In this document: piece after piece, positions 33,554 through 33,673 of the stretch
Position numbering within the stretch: the stretch's first letter is position 1
How the letters are laid out: the number at the start of each line of letters is the position of its first letter
Origin: an uncultured Bacteroidota bacterium
Lineage (GTDB): Bacteria; Bacteroidota; Bacteroidia; Chitinophagales; Chitinophagaceae
Assembly (NCBI GenBank): GCA_902826165.1
Contig: CADEDV010000035.1
Location: 2,867-36,539, forward strand
Direction of reading: 5' to 3'
DNA: 33,673 nt
The notes under the pieces: generated by a model
The model's input: the letters and a program-made list of their open reading frames with translations, nothing else
Database searches by the model: none
Told to the model about the DNA's origin: nothing
Program-made: the position numbers and the translations under genes

Positions 33554-33673
33554 ATGAAGTTGAAGTTAACAACAAAAAGCCAAATTGAAACTCGTCTGCC
33601 CGAACTAAAGTACAGCGATGCAATGACCCGTCCTGAAAAAAGTTTACACTTGTGGTTAATAATCCTGCTGTTG
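33554..33673 (+). CDS. Start of an unidentified gene, possibly interrupted
   Basis: ATG 33554 opens 40 codons that run off the window. The first 23 residues (MKLKLTTKSQIETRLPELK, then YSDA) are polar and helical and look like a normal gene start with an AT-rich leader. At 33624 the sequence turns into what may be an insertion-sequence end, after which the frame continues by chance with a hydrophobic LHLWLIILLL. Alternatively the gene is intact and encodes a membrane protein. Confidence 0.3.
   Translation, partial: MKLKLTTKSQIETRLPELKYSDAMTRPEKSLHLWLIILLL
33624..33673 (+). mobile_element. Possible left end of an IS3-like insertion sequence
   Basis: From 33624 the bases TGACCCGTCCTGAAAAAAGT, followed by TTACAC, resemble the terminal inverted repeats of IS3-family elements (TG...CC..AAAAAGT..ACAC). 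The rest of the element, including its transposase and right end, would lie beyond the window, so this rests on one terminus only. Confidence 0.3.

Noticed and set aside
1..33673. CRISPR array, tRNA, rRNA or riboswitch.
   Set aside because: No regularly spaced repeats, tRNA cloverleaf segments, rRNA core sequences or recognisable aptamer were found on reading both strands, although a computed search was not possible.

Overview
The window looks like a chromosomal segment of a Bacteroidota bacterium, most likely of the Chitinophagaceae. This rests on small genes with Bacteroidota-type exported products (signal peptides ending in 'AQ' or 'SQ'), near-absent Shine-Dalgarno sequences, several TAnnTTTG -7 promoter elements, moderate GC, and families common in that group (OmpA-tailed proteins, sortilin-like BNR proteins, GOB-like B3 metallo-beta-lactamase, DUF6090, DUF4242, IS110). 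No rRNA, tRNA or CRISPR array was seen.

Layout. Positions 1-2.9 kb hold a gene tail, an exported OmpA-like protein and a large exported hypothetical protein. Positions 2.9-9.0 kb (minus strand) hold an exported BNR/sortilin-like protein, an exported amidohydrolase with an NTF2-like tail, and a soluble PAS histidine kinase. Positions 9.2-11.1 kb hold a TMEM175-like membrane protein, an outer-membrane barrel and a small Lys/Asn-rich protein. Positions 11.1-13.6 kb form a probable minus-strand operon: SDR dehydrogenase, ChbG/YdjC-like deacetylase, secreted NIPSNAP protein. Positions 13.7-20 kb are carbohydrate-flavoured: a lipoprotein PQQ-type sugar dehydrogenase, a Sm_multidrug_ex membrane protein, a starch-binding-like secreted protein, a methyltransferase, an AraC regulator and a GH1 beta-glucosidase. 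Positions 20-25.8 kb hold a lipoprotein, a luciferase-like flavin oxidoreductase, a DUF6090 protein, a GNAT acetyltransferase, a B3 metallo-beta-lactamase with Gln at the first zinc position, and an exported cyanophycinase-like peptidase.

The most interesting locus is 25.9-27.6 kb. A regulator fuses an N-terminal DUF4242 (SCO4226-like, nickel-binding family) domain, a degenerate class III nucleotide-cyclase-like domain and an AraC DNA-binding domain. Next to it lies a gene for an exported stand-alone DUF4242 protein with its own -7 element and terminator. I infer a sensor/effector pair built on the same small domain.

Positions 27.6-31.7 kb hold exported hypothetical proteins, one of which (28420-29473) appears split by a one-base frameshift in a run of six identical bases, then a lipoprotein and an aldonolactone-oxidase-like flavoprotein. 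From 31.8 kb the region looks recently rearranged: a frameshifted IS110-family transposase tail, two AT-rich genes (a double zinc ribbon protein and a secreted protein), and at the right edge an ORF start that runs into what may be the terminal repeat of an IS3-like element. All family assignments are from reading the translations by eye; no database search was run.
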